DNA from: an uncultured Clostridia bacterium
Lineage (GTDB): Bacteria; Bacillota; Clostridia; Oscillospirales; Oscillospiraceae
DNA: 64,000 bases
Assembly: GCA_946412355.1 (NCBI GenBank)
Contig: CAMKGX010000002.1
Coordinates: 33,233-97,232 of the forward strand
Direction: 5' to 3'
The notes under the pieces were generated by a model. That model was not told where the DNA came from, did no database searches, and was given only the letters and a program-made list of their open reading frames with translations. Position 1 is the first letter of the stretch. Every line of letters starts with the position of its first letter. This document shows positions 35,355-43,417 of this stretch, piece by piece. Position numbers and translations under genes: made by a program.

Positions 35355-35383
35355 TTGCATTGACAACTGCTGTATGATAAAAT
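35355..35383 (+). promoter_or_regulatory. Promoter of 246-residue hypothetical gene
   Basis: TTGCAT (35355-35360), 17 nt, TAAAAT (35378-35383), with GGAAAGGCGGCGAGGG before the ATG at 35409. Confidence 0.6.
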
Positions 35384-35408
35384 CACGCTTTGGAAAGGCG
35401 GCGAGGGT

Positions 35409-36149
35409 ATGACTTTATTTGACTGTTTTCTGGACTACGTCACACGCATCACCCAGGGTGAGTTCCCCTCGCCGGTGGACCTGACGGACGCCGACGAGGC
35501 GGAGCAGATGCAGCGGCTGACAAAGGCCGTGGGGGAAATGGGCGTGGCGGAGTTTGTGAAAGCCTGCGCCGCCAAAGAAGGCCGGACGCTGCCGGAGGAA
35601 TTGTTTGCCCCGGAGAACAGCGGGCTGGACGCTCTGGCCCAGATGGCAGAGCAGACGCCGGAGGAGACAGCCGCCCCGGAGGAGACCGGGCCCGACCCGG
35701 ACGCGGGGAAGCACGCCTTTGAGGTGCTGCTGGACTGCGTGGCCCTGGACGACGCTCTGGTGCGGTTTTTGATAGACGCCCTGCGGCGGGACGACCGGGA
35801 GGCCTTTTTCAAGCTGAGCCAGGTCACCACCCACCGCGATTTGGACCCCCACGAGTTTTTATACTGGCTGGGCCACCGGGAGGACTACGGCAGCGACGAG
35901 GAGCGGCAGTGCGCCGCCATGATGGACGGCTGCCTTACCCGGCTGCTGGAGGAGGGCCGGGGGGACGTGGCGGCGGCGCTGCTCAGCGGCGACAAGGCCA
36001 CCTTTGAGGCTTTCCGCCGGGAGGCGGCGGAGCTGGTGCATCTGCCCCAGGCCACCTACGAATGGTACTGCCAAAACTATCTGGACAGGGATTACCCCAT
36101 CCGGCTGATGATGAAACGAAACGGCATCGTCTTTCCCCAGACGCTGTGA
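35409..36149 (+). CDS. Hypothetical protein, 246 residues
   Basis: I do not recognise it. It is acidic and mostly helical, with a Pro/Glu-rich linker at about 82-100 (PEETAAPEETGPDPD) separating a N-terminal 75-residue domain from a C-terminal domain ending YWYCQNYLDRDYPIRLM-like. There is no signal peptide or membrane segment. It has its own promoter and a good ribosome site, and its stop lies 20 nt before the next gene, so the two probably share a transcript. Confidence 0.75.
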   Translation: MTLFDCFLDYVTRITQGEFPSPVDLTDADEAEQMQRLTKAVGEMGVAEFVKACAAKEGRTLPEELFAPENSGLDALAQMAEQTPEETAAPEETGPDPDAGKHAFEVLLDCVALDDALVRFLIDALRRDDREAFFKLSQVTTHRDLDPHEFLYWLGHREDYGSDEERQCAAMMDGCLTRLLEEGRGDVAAALLSGDKATFEAFRREAAELVHLPQATYEWYCQNYLDRDYPIRLMMKRNGIVFPQTL

Positions 36150-36169
36150 CCGTGAGAAAGGATATAGGG

Positions 36170-37447
36170 ATGAACAAGGAAATCTACCGTCAATTCGGGC
36201 TGGACGACAAGGTGCTGGCCTTTGCCGACAGCGTGCTGCCCTCGCTGCAGGAGGAATTTGCCCGGATTGACGCCATCGCGGAATACAACCAGGCCAAGGT
36301 GCTCCACGCCATGCAGGAATGCGGCGTGAACGTGACCCACTTCAACCCCTCCACCGGCTACGGCAACGACGATATGGGCCGGGAGGTGCTGGAGAAGGTG
36401 TATGCCCTGTGCTTTGGGGCGGAGGACGCCCTGGTGCGGCCCCAGATCACCTGCGGCACCCACGCCCTCTACCTGGCCCTCAGCGCCAATCTGCTGCCGG
36501 GGGACGAGCTGCTCTCCCCGGTGGGGGCACCCTACGACACCATGGAGGAGGTCATCGGCATCCGGGACGCCGTGGGCTCATTGAAAGAATACGGCGTCAG
36601 CTACCGGCAGGTGGATTTGCTGCCGGACGGCACCTTTGACTACGAGGGCATCCGCAGGGCCATCAACGAAAAGACCAAGATGGTGACCATTCAGCGCAGC
36701 AAGGGATACGCCACCCGGCCCAGCTTCGGCGTGGCGGAGATCGGGAAGCTGATCGCCTTTTGCAAGCAGTGCAAGCCGGACATCATCTGCATGGTGGACA
36801 ACTGCTACGGCGAGTTCGTGGAGGAACAGGACCCCATCCACGTGGGGGCCGACATCATGGCGGGCAGCCTTATCAAGAACCCCGGCGGCGGCCTTGCCAC
36901 CACCGGCGGCTACGTGTGCGGCCGGGCCGACCTGGTGGAGCGCTGCGCCTGCCGCCTGACGGCGCCGGGCCTGGGCAAGGAGCTGGGGGCCAACATGAAC
37001 CTGCTGCAGTCCTTCTTCCAGGGCCTGTTTCTGGCCCCCACGGTGGTGGCCTCCGCGGTGAAGGGGGCGGCCTTTGCCGCCGCCTGCTACGAGAAGCTGG
37101 GCTTCCGGGTGGTGCCCGGCAGCGGCGAGGTGCGCCACGACATCATCCAGTGCATTGAGCTGGGCTCCCGGGAGGCCATGATCGCCTTCTGCCGGGGCAT
37201 TCAGGCGGCGGCGCCGGTGGACAGCTACGCCACCCCCACCCCCTCGGCCATGGCGGGCTACGACAGTGAAATCATTATGGCGGCGGGGGCCTTTAACCAG
37301 GGCTCCAGCATCGAGCTGAGCACCGACGGCCCCATCCGGCCCCCGTATGCGGTGTATTTCCAGGGAGGGCTCACCTGGTACCACGCCAAGATCGGCGTGA
37401 TGATGAGCCTGCAAAAAATGATGGAGGCGGGTTTACTGAACCTGTAA
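36170..37447 (+). CDS. Methionine gamma-lyase-family PLP enzyme (YnbB-like)
   Basis: 425 residues. Fold-type-I PLP enzyme of the so-called aluminium-resistance/MGL family: QITCGTHALYLAL, MVDNCYGEFVEEQDP (cofactor Asp) and GSLIKNPGGGLATTGGY, with the Schiff-base Lys probably in SLIKNPGG. Members of this family sit near glnR or hflX in many Firmicutes; the true substrate is unsettled. The ATG at 36170 is chosen over the longer form because it gives the family N-terminus (YRQFGLDD). Confidence 0.88.
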   Translation: MNKEIYRQFGLDDKVLAFADSVLPSLQEEFARIDAIAEYNQAKVLHAMQECGVNVTHFNPSTGYGNDDMGREVLEKVYALCFGAEDALVRPQITCGTHALYLALSANLLPGDELLSPVGAPYDTMEEVIGIRDAVGSLKEYGVSYRQVDLLPDGTFDYEGIRRAINEKTKMVTIQRSKGYATRPSFGVAEIGKLIAFCKQCKPDIICMVDNCYGEFVEEQDPIHVGADIMAGSLIKNPGGGLATTGGYVCGRADLVERCACRLTAPGLGKELGANMNLLQSFFQGLFLAPTVVASAVKGAAFAAACYEKLGFRVVPGSGEVRHDIIQCIELGSREAMIAFCRGIQAAAPVDSYATPTPSAMAGYDSEIIMAAGAFNQGSSIELSTDGPIRPPYAVYFQGGLTWYHAKIGVMMSLQKMMEAGLLNL

Positions 37448-37549
37448 GATACTGCGATGACGATGCCCAACCACCCCTTTCGGCGGAGGCCGCCACCCCT
37501 TCCCTTTTCTGCGGATTTGACATAACAGAAAAGGAGTTTACAAATCAAT

Positions 37550-38458
37550 ATGTGGTTTTGGTTTTCCATTATCTGCCTGTTCTGCTGGAGCGGGTCCGAC
37601 CTGTTCAGCAAAATCGGGTGCAATCATGAGGACGACAAATTAAGCCATTTGAAAATGGTGATGGCGGTGGGCCTGGTGATGGGCCTCCACGCCTGCTATG
37701 AGATCTTCATCGGCGGGGTGGAGATGAGCTGGCACGTGATGCTGACGTATCTGCCGGTGTCCCTGCTGTACATCATCTCCATGGCCATCGGCTACGCGGG
37801 ATTGCGGTACATTGAGTTGTCCATCTCCTCCCCTATCTGCAATTCCTCCGGGGCGCTGGTGGTGATTATGACCCTCATCATGGGCGGGCTGCGGGACCTG
37901 GTGCCGCTGCAGCTTATCGCCACCGGCGTGGTATGCCTGGCCACCATCGGCCTGGGCGTGGTGGAGGCTCGGGAGGACGACGCCATGCGCCAGCTGCGGC
38001 AGGAGTTCGGCCACCACCATTACGCCAAGACGTGGCTGGCCCTGGGGCTGCCCATCCTCTACGCCGTGCTGGACGCCGCCGGCACCTTCGCCGACAGCCT
38101 GGTGCTGGAGGTGCTGGACGAGGACAGCGCCAACTGCGCCTACGAGCTGACGTTCCTGGCGGCGGGGCTGGTGTGCTTTATCTACGTGGTGCTGATCCGC
38201 AAGGATCGGCTGATTCCCAAGCGGGAGGCGCCCAAGTACATCGGCGCCATCTTTGAGACCATTGGACAGTTCTTTTACATCTACGCCCTGGCGGACAGCG
38301 AGCACGTGGCGCTGTCGGTGTCCATCATTGGGGCCTATTGCGTGGCCAGCGTGGTGTGGAGCCGGATTTTCCTGCGGGAGAAGCTGAGCTGGAAGCATTA
38401 CGTGATGATTGGACTGGTGGCGGTTGGCATTGTGGTGCTGGGTATATTTGACGCGTGA
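37550..38458 (+). CDS. DMT/EamA-like membrane transporter
   Basis: 302 residues with about ten hydrophobic segments and two EamA-like halves. The halves are split by an unusually acidic/basic cytoplasmic loop (VEAREDDAMRQLRQEFGHHH). The C-terminal half ends SWKHYVMIGLVAVGIVVLG. Substrate unknown. AGGAG lies 13 nt upstream of the ATG, farther than normal. Confidence 0.83.
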   Translation: MWFWFSIICLFCWSGSDLFSKIGCNHEDDKLSHLKMVMAVGLVMGLHACYEIFIGGVEMSWHVMLTYLPVSLLYIISMAIGYAGLRYIELSISSPICNSSGALVVIMTLIMGGLRDLVPLQLIATGVVCLATIGLGVVEAREDDAMRQLRQEFGHHHYAKTWLALGLPILYAVLDAAGTFADSLVLEVLDEDSANCAYELTFLAAGLVCFIYVVLIRKDRLIPKREAPKYIGAIFETIGQFFYIYALADSEHVALSVSIIGAYCVASVVWSRIFLREKLSWKHYVMIGLVAVGIVVLGIFDA

Positions 38459-38466
38459 ATAAGACG

Positions 38467-38502
38467 ACCCCCGGGCGGCTTGCCGCCCGGGGGTGGGTTT
38501 TT
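38467..38502 (+). terminator. Terminator after DMT-like transporter
   Basis: Perfect 13-bp GC-rich stem (38467-38479 with 38482-38494), then GGG and five T, 8 nt after the stop. Confidence 0.85.
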
Positions 38503-38564
38503 GCGTGTGGGGAATCGGAAATGATGCCATTCAGCCGACATTGGCGGTGATTGGTACCTGGACA

Positions 38565-38963
38565 CGGCGCGCCGGGTCGTCGCGCCCTACGGTGGGTTGT
38601 CGTTGCCGGGTGGCATGCGACCGAGGGTGTGGGTATCGGTGACGGGATGGGGCGGACAGAGGCGTCCGCCCCTACGGAGGGGAGCGGATTTCGCAGGGCT
38701 TTGCTCTGTCGCCCCCTCATCCGTCACGGCCTTTGGCCGTGACACCTTCCCCCCCTGGGGGAAGGTGGGCGGAGCAGAGCCCCGCCCCTACGGAGGGATA
38801 TGATGCCGTTTGCCTTTCAACCGGGGTTTGGGGGGTCGGCGCCGGGTAGGGGCGGACAGAGTCGTCCGCCCCTACGGAGGGGTGTTGAAGCCGATTGCCA
38901 TGCAACCATTCGTGAGGGTTGTCGATGCCGGGATGGCGGGACACACAGGTCCCGCCCTACGGG
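38565..38963. repeat. Hairpin-repeat island between DMT transporter and pfkA
   Basis: In order: a CTAC-footed GCGC-type hairpin (38567-38592), GGCGGAC...GTCCGCC-type hairpins at 38650-38677 and 38849-38877, a GGCGGAGCAGAGCCCCGCC type at 38767-38793, the double-hairpin element at 38710-38766, and a REP at 38935-38961. Short unrelated linkers separate them. No gene is credible. Confidence 0.85.
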
Positions 38964-39043
38964 TGGTTGTTGCCGGGTTTCATGCAACCGGGGGTGGGGG
39001 AGGTGCGTTGACGTGGTTGGGCGGAGGTAATTTGCGAAGCATA

Positions 39044-39085
39044 AGAAAACGGCCCTGTTCCTTGGGGAACGGGGCCGTCCTTTTA
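39044..39085 (-). terminator. Terminator of pfkA
   Basis: 13-bp stem (39049-39061 with 39066-39078, one wobble) followed on the minus strand by TTTTCTT, about 50 nt beyond the pfkA stop. Confidence 0.6.
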
Positions 39086-39135
39086 GATTGTTCTTTTCAG
39101 ACCACCTATATAGAGCATCTATTTCGCTTTCCCTT

Positions 39136-40113
39136 TTACACGCCGGTCATGACGGTCATGACGTTGAACTCCTCCTGATTCAGGGTTTTCGTCATGGCCA
39201 GGCCCTCGTTGATGTCCACTTCCACGATCTGCTCGTTTTTGGCGCAGATGATGCGGTTGGTATGGCCCTGGGCCAGGGAGCGGACGGCCTCGTAGCCCAT
39301 GCGGGTAGCCATGACGCGATCCTTGGCGGTGGGGCTGCCGCCCCGCTGGATATGGCCCAGGATGGTGACGCGGGGATCCAGGCCCACGTTCTCCCGGATC
39401 TGCTGGCCTACCTCCACCGCGCTGGCGGCACCCTCGGCCACCACGATGGTGAAGTTGGTTTTGCCGCCCAGGCGGGCCCGGCGGATCTTCTCCGCCACGT
39501 GGGCGTTGAAGTCATATTGGGTCTCGGGCACCAGCACGGCGGTGGCGCCTACGGCCAGGCCAACATACAGGGCCAGGAAGCCGGCGTGGCGGCCCATGAC
39601 CTCCACCACGGAGCAGCGCTCATGGGAATGCATGGTGTCCCGGAGCTTATCGATGCACTCCACGGCGGTGTTGGCGGCGGTATCGAAGCCGATGGTATAG
39701 TCGGTGCAGCCGATGTCATTGTCAATGGTGCCGGGGACGCAGGCCACGGAGACGCCGTATTTGCTCAGGGCCTGGGCGCCGCGGAAGGTGCCGTCGCCGC
39801 CGATGACCACCAGGCCGTCGATGCCCAGCAGCTTGCAGGTGGCCGCGGCCTTGCGCAGGCCGTCCTCGGTGCGGAAGCCCTCGCTGCGGGCTGTGTAGAG
39901 CACAGTGCCGCCCTGGTTGATGATGCGGCTGACGGAGCCGCTGTTCATCAGGGTGAAATCGCTGCGGATGAGGCCCTCGTAGCCACGGCGGATGCCCACG
40001 CACTCGATGCCCATATCCAGGGCGCTGCGGACTACGGAGCGGATGGCGGCATTCATGCCGGGGGCGTCACCGCCGGAGGTGAGGACGCCGATGCGCTTGA
40101 CTGCATTTTCCAT
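39136..40113 (-). CDS. pfkA: ATP-dependent 6-phosphofructokinase
   Basis: 325 residues, the bacterial PfkA length. GVLTSGGDAPGMNAAIR at the start, GGDGTFRGA, PGTIDNDI with the catalytic Asp, and VMGRHAG are all intact; Gly at the third position of GGDGT indicates ATP rather than pyrophosphate use. Committing step of glycolysis. The ATG at 40113 has AGGAGAGAG upstream; the longer ORF lacks a site. Confidence 0.96.
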   Translation of the reverse strand: MENAVKRIGVLTSGGDAPGMNAAIRSVVRSALDMGIECVGIRRGYEGLIRSDFTLMNSGSVSRIINQGGTVLYTARSEGFRTEDGLRKAAATCKLLGIDGLVVIGGDGTFRGAQALSKYGVSVACVPGTIDNDIGCTDYTIGFDTAANTAVECIDKLRDTMHSHERCSVVEVMGRHAGFLALYVGLAVGATAVLVPETQYDFNAHVAEKIRRARLGGKTNFTIVVAEGAASAVEVGQQIRENVGLDPRVTILGHIQRGGSPTAKDRVMATRMGYEAVRSLAQGHTNRIICAKNEQIVEVDINEGLAMTKTLNQEEFNVMTVMTGV

Positions 40114-40178
40114 ATTTCTCTCTCCTCTTTGCGCCGCTGACGGCAGCGCAATGTATTCGTTTGGAATGTCCGGTACAT

Positions 40179-40207
40179 ATTGTAGCACGGGGCGGCGGCA
40201 GGCGCAA
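40179..40207 (-). promoter_or_regulatory. pfkA promoter
   Basis: Minus strand TTGCGC (40202-40207), 17 nt, TACAAT (40179-40184), 66 nt before the ATG. Confidence 0.72.
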
Positions 40208-40215
40208 GAACATTG

Positions 40216-40244
40216 TTGCCCGCCGGCGAAAAATGTGGTAGAAT
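40216..40244 (+). promoter_or_regulatory. Promoter of 84-residue hypothetical gene
   Basis: TTGCCC (40216-40221), 17 nt, TAGAAT (40239-40244), divergent from pfkA with only 8 bp between the -35 boxes. Confidence 0.62.
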
Positions 40245-40265
40245 GGCAGAAAAGGAGATGGTGAG

Positions 40266-40520
40266 ATGCACCCCGATTTCGCACAGTTGACGCCCCAGTG
40301 GTTCCGCAGGGCCTTTGTGTACACAGGCAGCATCGGCGAGTTTCGCTACCGGTTCAAAACCGACGGCGAGGCAGGGCTGCTCCACGCAGCGGTGTACTCC
40401 CATTACTGCTACGAGGTGGCCTCCGACGTGACGGAGCAGGATTTCACCTGGGATGAAGAGGGCGTGAAGGCGCTGCAGCAGTGGCTGCAGCAGCGGCTGG
40501 ACGCCTTCGGACAGAGATGA
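40266..40520 (+). CDS. Hypothetical protein, 84 residues
   Basis: I do not recognise it. A soluble, aromatic-rich small protein (LTPQWFRRAFVYTGSIGEFR, then YSHYCYEVASDV) with an amphipathic C-terminal helix rich in Gln/Leu. AAAAGGAG lies 9 nt before the ATG and a promoter is present, so it is probably real. It is divergent from pfkA; no operon partner follows before the terminator-like hairpin. Confidence 0.72.
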   Translation: MHPDFAQLTPQWFRRAFVYTGSIGEFRYRFKTDGEAGLLHAAVYSHYCYEVASDVTEQDFTWDEEGVKALQQWLQQRLDAFGQR

Positions 40521-40527
40521 ACACGGC

Positions 40528-40568
40528 AGGGCCGGCTTTCCCCCCGGGGGGGCGCCGGCCTTGCTTTG
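40528..40568 (+). terminator. Probable terminator after 84-residue gene
   Basis: Outer stem AGGGCCGGC (40528-40536) with GCCGGCCTT (40554-40562), inner CCCCCC/GGGGGG pairing, then TTGCTTT. Confidence 0.5.
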
Positions 40569-40644
40569 CGTTTTACGGCGGGCCCTTCGTGGAATTGGAC
40601 AAATCGGGCCTGCTTTTTTTGGGCAAATGGGAGCAGGGCCTTTG

Positions 40645-40674
40645 TTGACGGTGTTGGCCGGGCTATGATACAAT
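40645..40674 (+). promoter_or_regulatory. Promoter of Mrp-like operon
   Basis: TTGACG (40645-40650), 18 nt, TACAAT (40669-40674), 46 nt before the first ATG. Confidence 0.65.
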
Positions 40675-40720
40675 AATTTATTATTACTACATCATTGGGG
40701 AGAGGCGGCGAGGCAAAAAA

Positions 40721-41197
40721 ATGGCAATGTGTATCGGACTGTTCGCGCTATGGCTCATTTTGAACGGGCGCATCACGGCGGAAATCTGCCTGGTGGGCGC
40801 GGTGATGGCGGTGGGCGTGTACGCCTTTTGCGTGAAGGTGCTGGGCTACCGCAGCAGCAACGAAAAAGGGCTGTGGAAGCGGCTGTGGCGGTACGGCTGG
40901 TACGCGGTGGTGCTGATCGGGGAGATTTTGAAGGCCAACTTCGCGGTGATGAAGGTGATACTGACGCCGCCCCATCGGTATGACGCCGCCATTGTCCGCA
41001 TCAGGGTGCCCCTGCAGCGCAACAGCTCCCGGGTGATCCTGGCCAACTCCATTACACTGACGCCGGGCACGGTGACGGTGGCGCAGGAGGGGGAGGATTT
41101 TCTGGTGCTGTGTCTGCACAAGAAGGACGCCTGCGAAATCCCGGGCTCGCGGCTGGTGAAGCTGCTGCGGGAGGTGGAGGAAAAGGGATGGAACTGA
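40721..41197 (+). CDS. mrpE: Mrp antiporter subunit E (MbhA-like)
   Basis: 158 residues, MNHE domain: two to three N-terminal membrane helices (IGLFALWLILNGRITAEICL), then a cytoplasmic domain with RVPLQRNSSRVILANSITLTP and GTVTVAQEG, the family signature. First gene of a ten-gene operon in MBH/Mrp order. It overlaps mrpF by 10 nt. Confidence 0.94.
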   Translation: MAMCIGLFALWLILNGRITAEICLVGAVMAVGVYAFCVKVLGYRSSNEKGLWKRLWRYGWYAVVLIGEILKANFAVMKVILTPPHRYDAAIVRIRVPLQRNSSRVILANSITLTPGTVTVAQEGEDFLVLCLHKKDACEIPGSRLVKLLREVEEKGWN

Positions 41198-41502
41198 TTG
41201 ACAAATGCTATGAAACCCTGTTCTGGGGCGTGCTGGCGGCGCTGGCGGTGTGCGTGGTGGTGGCGCTGGTGTACATCTTTCGCTCCAAGCTGACGGTGGA
41301 CCGCATCATCGGCATCAACCTCATCGGCACCACGGTGGTCATCACCATCGCGCTGCTGACGTTCGTGCTGGGCGAACCGTTTCTGGCGGACGTGGCCATG
41401 ATTTACGTGGTCATCTCCTTCATCGCGGTGATGACGCTGTGCCGCGTTTACATCAACCTGTACGCCCGGCGGCGGAAGGAAAAGGAGGGCGGAGAGCAGT
41501 GA
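41188..41502 (+). CDS. mrpF: Mrp antiporter subunit F
   Basis: 104 residues, three membrane helices, with FRSKLTVDRIIGINLIGTTV as the MrpF signature. The ATG at 41188 gives the family-length protein and has GGAGGTGGAGG just upstream inside mrpE. Small core subunit of the Mrp membrane domain. Confidence 0.92.
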   Translation: MELIDKCYETLFWGVLAALAVCVVVALVYIFRSKLTVDRIIGINLIGTTVVITIALLTFVLGEPFLADVAMIYVVISFIAVMTLCRVYINLYARRRKEKEGGEQ

Positions 41503-41852
41503 TTTGGCAATGGATTCGCTTCGGACTGGTGGCGGCGCTGCTGCTGTCGGGGCTGTTCACGTTGGTGGTGGCGCTGCTGGGGCTGTTTCGGTTCCATTTC
41601 GCGCTGAACCGCATCCACGCCGCCGCCATGGCGGACACACTGAGCCTGCTGCTGTTTATTGCCGCCGTGGCGGTGGCGGTGGGCTTCCACGCCGTGACAT
41701 GGAAGCTGGCGCTGGTGGTGGCGCTGCAATGGTGCACCTCCCCCCTGTCCAGCCACATGCTGAGCAAGTTTGAATACATGGCGGACGACAATCTGAGCGC
41801 CCACGTGGACATCTCCGACGCGGCGCTGCGAGAGGAGGGCGAGGCGAAATGA
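41499..41852 (+). CDS. mrpG: Mrp antiporter subunit G
   Basis: 117 residues from a GTG with GGAGGGCGG upstream. Three membrane helices; LGLFRFHFALNRIHAAAMADT and VALQWCTSPLSSHM match the PhaG/MnhG family. It overlaps both neighbours by 4 nt. Confidence 0.9.
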   Translation: MIWQWIRFGLVAALLLSGLFTLVVALLGLFRFHFALNRIHAAAMADTLSLLLFIAAVAVAVGFHAVTWKLALVVALQWCTSPLSSHMLSKFEYMADDNLSAHVDISDAALREEGEAK

Positions 41853-42145
41853 TGACGGTATTCCGCGTGATTTTGCTCATCGGTCTGGTGGGGTGCGCCA
41901 TCGCCACCGCCATTGCCCGCAAGCCGATGCAGGCGGTGATCATCTACTCCGCCTTCTCCGTGGTGCTGGCGGTACTATGGATCACGCTGGAAGCACCGGA
42001 TCTGGCGGTGACGGAGGCGGCGGTGGGCGCCGGCGTGACGGGCATACTGCTGTACCTGACGCTGCGGCGGCTGAACCTCATCGACCAGGACGAGGCCCAC
42101 AAGGAGAAAATGCGGGAGGAGGCGGACGAGCATGGCAAATTCTGA
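41849..42145 (+). CDS. DUF4040/MbhD-like subunit
   Basis: 98 residues, three membrane helices. AVIIYSAFSVVLAVLWITLE then APDLAVTEAAVGAGVTGILL is the hallmark of the MrpA C-terminal/MbhD (DUF4040) segment, here a separate small protein as in membrane-bound hydrogenases. Start ATGATG, overlapping mrpG. Confidence 0.9.
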   Translation: MMTVFRVILLIGLVGCAIATAIARKPMQAVIIYSAFSVVLAVLWITLEAPDLAVTEAAVGAGVTGILLYLTLRRLNLIDQDEAHKEKMREEADEHGKF

Positions 42146-43022
42146 CAGCGCCTTCCGCCGCTGGCTGCGGGGCGAGGTGGACCTGAGCGCCGAGCTGCGG
42201 ACGGCGGAGATGCCCGCACCGCCGGAGGAGGCGCGATACCAGCCCCGGCACCACACCGCCATGATACACATGATTTTCCGGCAGAGCCACCGGCTGTACG
42301 TGGCGCTGGTGGCGGTGCTGTGCGCGGTGCTGTTTACGGTACTGCTGCTGACGGCGGCCAATCTGCCTGCCTACGGCGACGGGGAGGCGCCCACCAACAA
42401 TGAGGTTTCCGAGCGTTATGTTAACCAGGGCGTGGCGGAGACCGGGGCGGTGAACGCGGTGGCGGGGTTGATACTGGACTACCGCGCCTTTGATACCCTG
42501 GGCGAGAGCTTTGTGCTGTTTACCGCCCTGTGCGCCGTGACCATTTTGATGAGCCGGGGACGGCGGAAGCACCCGCTGCCCATGGAGACGGACTACGCCG
42601 ACTATTACGCCGACCCCATCGTACACACCATGTGCAAGGTGATTATCCCGGTGATTCTGGTCTTTGGGGTGTACGTGCTGGTGAACGGGCACCTGTCCCC
42701 CGGCGGCGGCTTCTCCGGCGGGGCCATCCTCTCCAGCGCCCTCATTATCTACGCCATGGTGTGGGGCGACGAGCGGGCCCACGGCGCCATCCGGGAGCGG
42801 GCCATCCGCCGGACAGCGGCGCTGGCCCTGGGCTTTTACGTGGTGAGCAAGACGTATTCCTTTTACACCGGGGCCAATGGGCTCCACAGCGTCATCTCCC
42901 CCGGGGTGCCGGGGCGGATTTTCTCGGCGGGGCTGATTCTGCCGCTGAACGTGGCGGTGGGGCTGGTGGTGTGCTGCACCATGTACAGCTTCTACATGTT
43001 CTTCAGAAGGGGGGAGCTGTGA
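42132..43022 (+). CDS. MbhE-MnhB fusion subunit
   Basis: 296 residues. The N-terminal half (residues 1-145) is MbhE-like, with helices near 55-75 and 125-140 and a long extracytoplasmic loop. The C-terminal half from about 160 is MnhB/MrpB, with NGHLSPGGGFSGGAILSSAL as the signature and four helices. In archaeal MBH these are separate MbhE and MbhF; here one polypeptide. It overlaps its neighbours. Confidence 0.88.
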   Translation: MANSDSAFRRWLRGEVDLSAELRTAEMPAPPEEARYQPRHHTAMIHMIFRQSHRLYVALVAVLCAVLFTVLLLTAANLPAYGDGEAPTNNEVSERYVNQGVAETGAVNAVAGLILDYRAFDTLGESFVLFTALCAVTILMSRGRRKHPLPMETDYADYYADPIVHTMCKVIIPVILVFGVYVLVNGHLSPGGGFSGGAILSSALIIYAMVWGDERAHGAIRERAIRRTAALALGFYVVSKTYSFYTGANGLHSVISPGVPGRIFSAGLILPLNVAVGLVVCCTMYSFYMFFRRGEL

Positions 43023-43417
43023 TGGCGGCCATGTTTGACCACCTGCTGCACAACTACGAGGAGGCGGCAGCCATCGCGCTGCTGAGCATCGGGTTTTGCA
43101 TGCTGCTGTTCGACCGCAATCTGCTGAAGAAGGTCATCGGGCTGGACATCATGGACTCCGGCGTGTTCCTGCTGCTGGCCGACCGGGGCTTTATCGCCGG
43201 GGGCAAGGCCCCCATCATGGCGGAGGCCGCGGCGGAGGCGGAGCGTTATGTTAACCCCATTCCCGCCGGGCTGGTGCTGACGGGCATCGTGGTGTCGGTG
43301 AGCGTGTCGGCGCTGATGCTGGCGCTGACGGTGCGGGTGTACCAGACGTACCGGACGCTGGACGTGGACCACCTGTACATGCTGATGAGCCACCGGCGGA
43401 AGGGAGGCCGGGCATGA
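43022..43417 (+). CDS. mrpC: Mrp antiporter subunit C (NuoK-like)
   Basis: 131 residues, three helices; FCMLLFDRNLLKKVIGLDIM and PIPAGLVLTGIVVSVSVSAL match MnhC/NuoK, including the membrane-embedded part before LTGIV. A short insert (AEAAAEAERYVNP) lies between helices. The ATG at 43022 overlaps the previous stop by one base. Confidence 0.9.
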   Translation: MAAMFDHLLHNYEEAAAIALLSIGFCMLLFDRNLLKKVIGLDIMDSGVFLLLADRGFIAGGKAPIMAEAAAEAERYVNPIPAGLVLTGIVVSVSVSALMLALTVRVYQTYRTLDVDHLYMLMSHRRKGGRA

